This document shows positions 60,769-64,000 of a stretch of DNA of 64,000 nucleotides, piece by piece. The translations under genes and the position numbers were made by a program. Position 1 is the first letter of the stretch, and each line of letters opens with the position of its first letter. Under the pieces are notes generated by a model. The model did not search any database and was not told where the DNA came from. It worked only from the letters and a program-made list of their open reading frames with translations. The stretch is taken from NCBI GenBank assembly GCA_038237895.1, contig JBBRYE010000001.1:1-64000 (forward strand), read 5' to 3'. Origin of the DNA: Pseudopedobacter sp038237895 (lineage in GTDB: Bacteria; Bacteroidota; Bacteroidia; Sphingobacteriales; Sphingobacteriaceae).

Positions 60769-62844
60769 ATGAAAAAGATTATAGCATTATGGGTTTTTAT
60801 AATTATTGGTTTTACAGGATTTTCTCAAATCTTAAAACCTGTAAAATGGTCATTCTCTTCTCAAAGTATCAATGAAAAAGAAGCTTTTTTAATTGCAACT
60901 GCAACTATAGAAAAAGGCTGGCATGTCTACTCTCAAGATATTGGCGATGGAGGCCCAATTCCCACAACATTAACATTTGTAAAATCTCAGGATTATAAAT
61001 TAGAAGGTAAAACTACAGAAGCCCCAAAAGCAGTTTCTGCTTATGATAATAATTTTGGAATGCAAATCTCTTGGCATGAAAGCAAAGCGATTTTTAAACA
61101 AAAAATAAAGCTTGTTAAATCAGAGTTTACGGTTAAAGGCACTTTAGAGTTTATGGTTTGTAATGATAAGCAATGTCTAACACCAGAAGACATTGATTTT
61201 TCAATAGCTGTTAAAGCAAACAAAACCAATAATTTGGCTTCTGCCAACGTAGAATCTACATCTATACTTGAAAACAACGAAACGGGAATTGCAATAAAAG
61301 ACAGTTCTTCCATAAATAATGATACAGTTAAAACATCAACCATATCCACTTCATTAGATTCAATTAAAATCGCGGCAAAACCAATTGAAGACAAAAGCTC
61401 AAAACAAAGTTTATGGGCGATATTTATAGCCGGATTTATAGGTGGTTTATTGGCTTTAATTATGCCTTGCATCTTTCCTTTACTGCCTTTAACGGTTAGT
61501 TTTTTTACTAAAAAAGCAGGAAGCAGAGGTAAAGCAATATCTCATGCTTTTATTTATGGTTTATCCATCATTGGGATTTATGTTTTACTGGGATTAGTAA
61601 TTACCATTTTCTTCGGTTCTGATGCGTTAAATGATTTGGCCAGTAATGGAACATTTAACTTTTTATTTTTTTTATTATTGGTTGTTTTTGCCATTTCTTT
61701 TTTTGGTGCATTCGATATCAACCTTCCAAATTCTTGGGCAAATAAAATTGATGAAAAATCTGACAAAGGCGGATTAACCGGTTTGTTCTTTATGGCATTC
61801 GCATTGGCTTTAGTCTCATTTTCATGTACAGGTCCAATTATAGGAACTTTATTAGTGCAAGCGGCTTCAATGGGAGAAAGAATTGGGCCAGCAGTTGGCA
61901 TGTTTGGTTTTGCTTTGGCATTAGCTATTCCATTTACTTTATTTGCGGCTTTCCCTTCTTTGTTAAAATCTTTACCAAAATCTGGGGGCTGGTTAAATAG
62001 CGTGAAGGTAACTTTAGGGTTTATTGAATTGGCTTTAGCTTTAAAATTTTTATCTAATGTAGATTTAGCTTACCATTGGGAATTATTAGACAGAGAGGTT
62101 TTCTTAGTTTTATGGATCGTGATTTTTGCGATGTTAGGTTTTTACATCATCGGGAAAATTAAATTTTCTCATGATAGCGACATACCTTTCATCACTATTC
62201 CTAGGCTTTTTTTATCGATAATCATATTTGCTTTTACTATTTATATGATTCCGGGATTGTGGGGAGCTCCTTTAAAATCTATAAGTGCTTGGTTGCCTCC
62301 ACAAACCACACAAGATTTTGATTTATATACTAATACATTATCTTCGCCAAATATCCAGCAAGATACCGTTAAGAAAAAATATGCGGGGTTGTTTAAAGCA
62401 CCTCATAATTTAGATGCGTTTTTTGATTACGAACAAGGTTTAGCGTATGCAAAATCGCAAAATAAACCAGTTTTAATAGATTTTACTGGGCACAGCTGTG
62501 TAAATTGCAGAAAAATGGAAGCTTCTGTTTGGAGTGATAAAGAAGTATTAAGGCGGTTAAAAGAAGATTATGTTTTAATCTCATTATATGTTGATGATAA
62601 AACAGACCTTCCAGAATCAGAGCAATATATTTCTAAATATTCTGGCAAAAAAATTAAAACTTTGGGTAATAAATGGAGCGATTTTCAAGCATCAACTTTT
62701 GCTACTAATTCACAACCTTATTATGTGATTGTAAATAATACAAGTAAAGTTTTGGTTCCACCACAAGCTTTTAATTTAGATATTAAAAATTATATAAACT
62801 TTTTAGATAGCGGTTTGGCTGCTTATCGTGATAATAATAAATGA
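60769..62844 (+). CDS. DsbD-like thiol:disulfide interchange protein
   Basis: The 691-residue protein has a signal peptide (1-19, ending GFSQ), an N-terminal DsbD-alpha-like domain (about 25-145, with FMVCNDKQCLTPEDIDF), and a Ser/Thr/Asn-rich linker (about 150-205). A CcdA-like domain of eight helices follows (about 213-495) with the redox Cys234 (MPCIFPLLPL) and Cys353 (FSCTGPIIG). A thioredoxin domain (about 545-680) has CVNC at 577-580. It carries electrons from cytoplasmic thioredoxin to the periplasm; the secreted thioredoxin at 46492 is a possible acceptor. It is coupled to birA (one-base gap) and pfkA (four-base overlap). Confidence 0.93.
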   Translation: MKKIIALWVFIIIGFTGFSQILKPVKWSFSSQSINEKEAFLIATATIEKGWHVYSQDIGDGGPIPTTLTFVKSQDYKLEGKTTEAPKAVSAYDNNFGMQISWHESKAIFKQKIKLVKSEFTVKGTLEFMVCNDKQCLTPEDIDFSIAVKANKTNNLASANVESTSILENNETGIAIKDSSSINNDTVKTSTISTSLDSIKIAAKPIEDKSSKQSLWAIFIAGFIGGLLALIMPCIFPLLPLTVSFFTKKAGSRGKAISHAFIYGLSIIGIYVLLGLVITIFFGSDALNDLASNGTFNFLFFLLLVVFAISFFGAFDINLPNSWANKIDEKSDKGGLTGLFFMAFALALVSFSCTGPIIGTLLVQAASMGERIGPAVGMFGFALALAIPFTLFAAFPSLLKSLPKSGGWLNSVKVTLGFIELALALKFLSNVDLAYHWELLDREVFLVLWIVIFAMLGFYIIGKIKFSHDSDIPFITIPRLFLSIIIFAFTIYMIPGLWGAPLKSISAWLPPQTTQDFDLYTNTLSSPNIQQDTVKKKYAGLFKAPHNLDAFFDYEQGLAYAKSQNKPVLIDFTGHSCVNCRKMEASVWSDKEVLRRLKEDYVLISLYVDDKTDLPESEQYISKYSGKKIKTLGNKWSDFQASTFATNSQPYYVIVNNTSKVLVPPQAFNLDIKNYINFLDSGLAAYRDNNK

Positions 62845-63821
62845 ATAAAGTTAAAAAAATAGGTGTATTTACATCTGGAGGAGATTCTCCAGGGATGAAT
62901 GCTGCAATACGAGCTGTAGTTAGAACAGCATTATTTTACGATATCGAGGTTTTAGGTATCAGAAGAGGATATGAAGGAATGATTAATGGAGAATTTGTAG
63001 AAATGGATAGAAAATCCGTAGCAAATATCATTCAAAGAGGAGGAACGATTTTAAAAACCGCTAGAAGTATGGCTTTTATGACTCCAGAAGGAAGAGAAGA
63101 AGCCTACAAACAATTAAAGGGAGCAGAAATTGATGCGTTGATTGCCATAGGCGGTGATGGGACTTTTACCGGTTCTAAAATATTTGGTGAAGAATATAAT
63201 TTCCCAATCCTTGGACTACCCGGAACAATTGATAATGATCTTTTTGGTACTGATTTCACCATCGGTTATGATACTTCTATAAACACGGTAACTGATGCGA
63301 TAGATAAAATTAGAGATACCGCCGAATCTCATGATCGCTTATTTATTGTGGAAGTAATGGGCAGAGATTGCGGTTTAATTGCTTTAAGAAGTGGAATTGG
63401 AGTTGGAGCAGAATCTATCATGATTCCAGAAATGAAAACTGATATGGCTGCCTTATTTCACCGTTTAGAAATAGGTAGAAAAGATAAATCGTCAAAAATT
63501 TTAATAGTTGCAGAAGGTGAGGGTGATTCTGGTGGTGCATTTGAAATTGCAGATAAAATCAAATTAAAATTCCCTCAATATGATACTCGTGTTTCTGTTT
63601 TGGGCCATATACAAAGAGGCGGAAAACCTACTTGTATGGATAGAGTTTTAGCTAGTAGACTAGCCGTTGCGGCTGTAGAAAACTTAATGACAGGTAGAAA
63701 AGGTGAAATGGTTGGATTAATACATGGTAAAATAGCATTTACTCCTTTTGATAATGCCATTAAACATCACGTAGAAATTAACCATGATTTATTGAAGATT
63801 GTAGAAATCTTATCCCTATAA
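62841..63821 (+). CDS. pfkA: ATP-dependent 6-phosphofructokinase
   Basis: The 326-residue protein is a bacterial phosphofructokinase: TSGGDSPGMNAAIRAVVR near the start, AIGGDGTFTGS (ATP site), GLPGTIDNDLFGTD with the catalytic Asp, and VLGHIQRGGKPTCMDR. It phosphorylates fructose-6-phosphate, the committed step of glycolysis. The Gly-Gly-Asp-Gly motif fits ATP rather than pyrophosphate as donor. It overlaps the DsbD-like gene by four bases (ATGA) and precedes gmhA by one base. Confidence 0.97.
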   Translation: MNKVKKIGVFTSGGDSPGMNAAIRAVVRTALFYDIEVLGIRRGYEGMINGEFVEMDRKSVANIIQRGGTILKTARSMAFMTPEGREEAYKQLKGAEIDALIAIGGDGTFTGSKIFGEEYNFPILGLPGTIDNDLFGTDFTIGYDTSINTVTDAIDKIRDTAESHDRLFIVEVMGRDCGLIALRSGIGVGAESIMIPEMKTDMAALFHRLEIGRKDKSSKILIVAEGEGDSGGAFEIADKIKLKFPQYDTRVSVLGHIQRGGKPTCMDRVLASRLAVAAVENLMTGRKGEMVGLIHGKIAFTPFDNAIKHHVEINHDLLKIVEILSL

Positions 63822-63822
63822 A

Positions 63823-64000
63823 ATGGATTACAGAGCAATTAAAAGTCATTTTGAAGAAGCAGACATAGTTTTAAAAACATTTTTATCTGATGATGAAAAT
63901 TTTAAAAATATAGAAAAAGCTGGTCTTTTAATTGTTGATGCTATATTAAACGGAAACAAAATCATTTCTTGTGGAAACGGCGGCTCCATGTGTGATGCCA
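63823..64000 (+). CDS. gmhA: Phosphoheptose isomerase, N-terminal part (cut by the right edge)
   Basis: The 59 readable codons begin MDYRAIKSHFEEADIVLKTF and reach IISCGNGGSMCDA. That is the N-terminal helical region and the first sugar-phosphate loop (CGNGGS) of a SIS-domain sedoheptulose-7-phosphate isomerase, the first step of the heptose pathway for lipopolysaccharide. It starts one base after the pfkA stop. Other SIS proteins share the loop, but the spacing of the N-terminal helix fits GmhA. Confidence 0.8.
   Translation, partial: MDYRAIKSHFEEADIVLKTFLSDDENFKNIEKAGLLIVDAILNGNKIISCGNGGSMCDA

Overview
The window looks like chromosomal DNA of a Bacteroidota bacterium, most likely a member of the Sphingobacteriaceae close to Pedobacter. 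The evidence is AT-rich DNA, a SusC/SusD pair, an ECF sigma/FecR/TonB-receptor cascade, a T9SS sorting domain, promoters of the TTTG / TAnnTTTG type, a short NuoG and a fused HemC-HemD. The genus is an inference from gene content and style; no rRNA or tRNA gene was found to test it.

Layout. 1-2165 (-) is a cell-surface signalling unit: ECF sigma factor, FecR anti-sigma factor and the first part of a TonB-dependent receptor that runs off the left edge. 2364-3480 (+) is a two-gene unit of a small unknown protein and a Clp-fold serine protease of the SDH type. 3575-6302 (-) is the ribosomal block rplM-rpsI-rpsB-tsf. 6873-10277 (+) is one very large gene joining a GH18 domain, a NodB deacetylase and a GT2 synthase. 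10460-14944 (-) is a SusC/SusD pair. 15055-19550 (-) holds a biotin carrier protein, a DUF4159 protein, RsmE, a CorC/HlyC-type membrane protein, inorganic pyrophosphatase and a DedA protein. 19603-33079 (-) is a complete 14-gene complex I operon, nuoA to nuoN, with several small repeat elements in its gaps.

33307-44284 holds a PAP2 phosphatase (+) and then, on the minus strand, a haem biosynthesis cluster: hemC-hemD fusion, hemB, a PIN-type toxin-antitoxin pair, hemL, a two-component system, a small TPR-like protein, hemE, hemJ and an aminotransferase. 44571-47634 (-) carries a CsbD-like protein, a photolyase, a secreted thioredoxin and an unknown secreted protein.

47.7-50.6 kb is the most unusual stretch. 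A REP-associated tyrosine transposase (RAYT) is surrounded by six REP palindromes, two copies of a 70-bp spacer, a truncated duplicate of the RAYT 5' end and a decayed duplicate of the 3' end of the nearby htpG gene. A secreted FN3/T9SS protein sits between the REP groups. This reads as the footprint of repeated local duplication around a domesticated transposase.

50573-59950 (-) holds a lipoprotein, htpG, a large zinc metalloprotease lipoprotein, an LUD-domain protein, ftsH and rsfS. 59997-64000 (+) holds birA, a DsbD-like protein, pfkA and the start of gmhA.

Spread through the intergenic spaces are at least three other families of small palindromic repeats. Strong hairpin terminators separate most of the transcription units. 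No CRISPR array, prophage, IS element with terminal repeats, or riboswitch was recognised.
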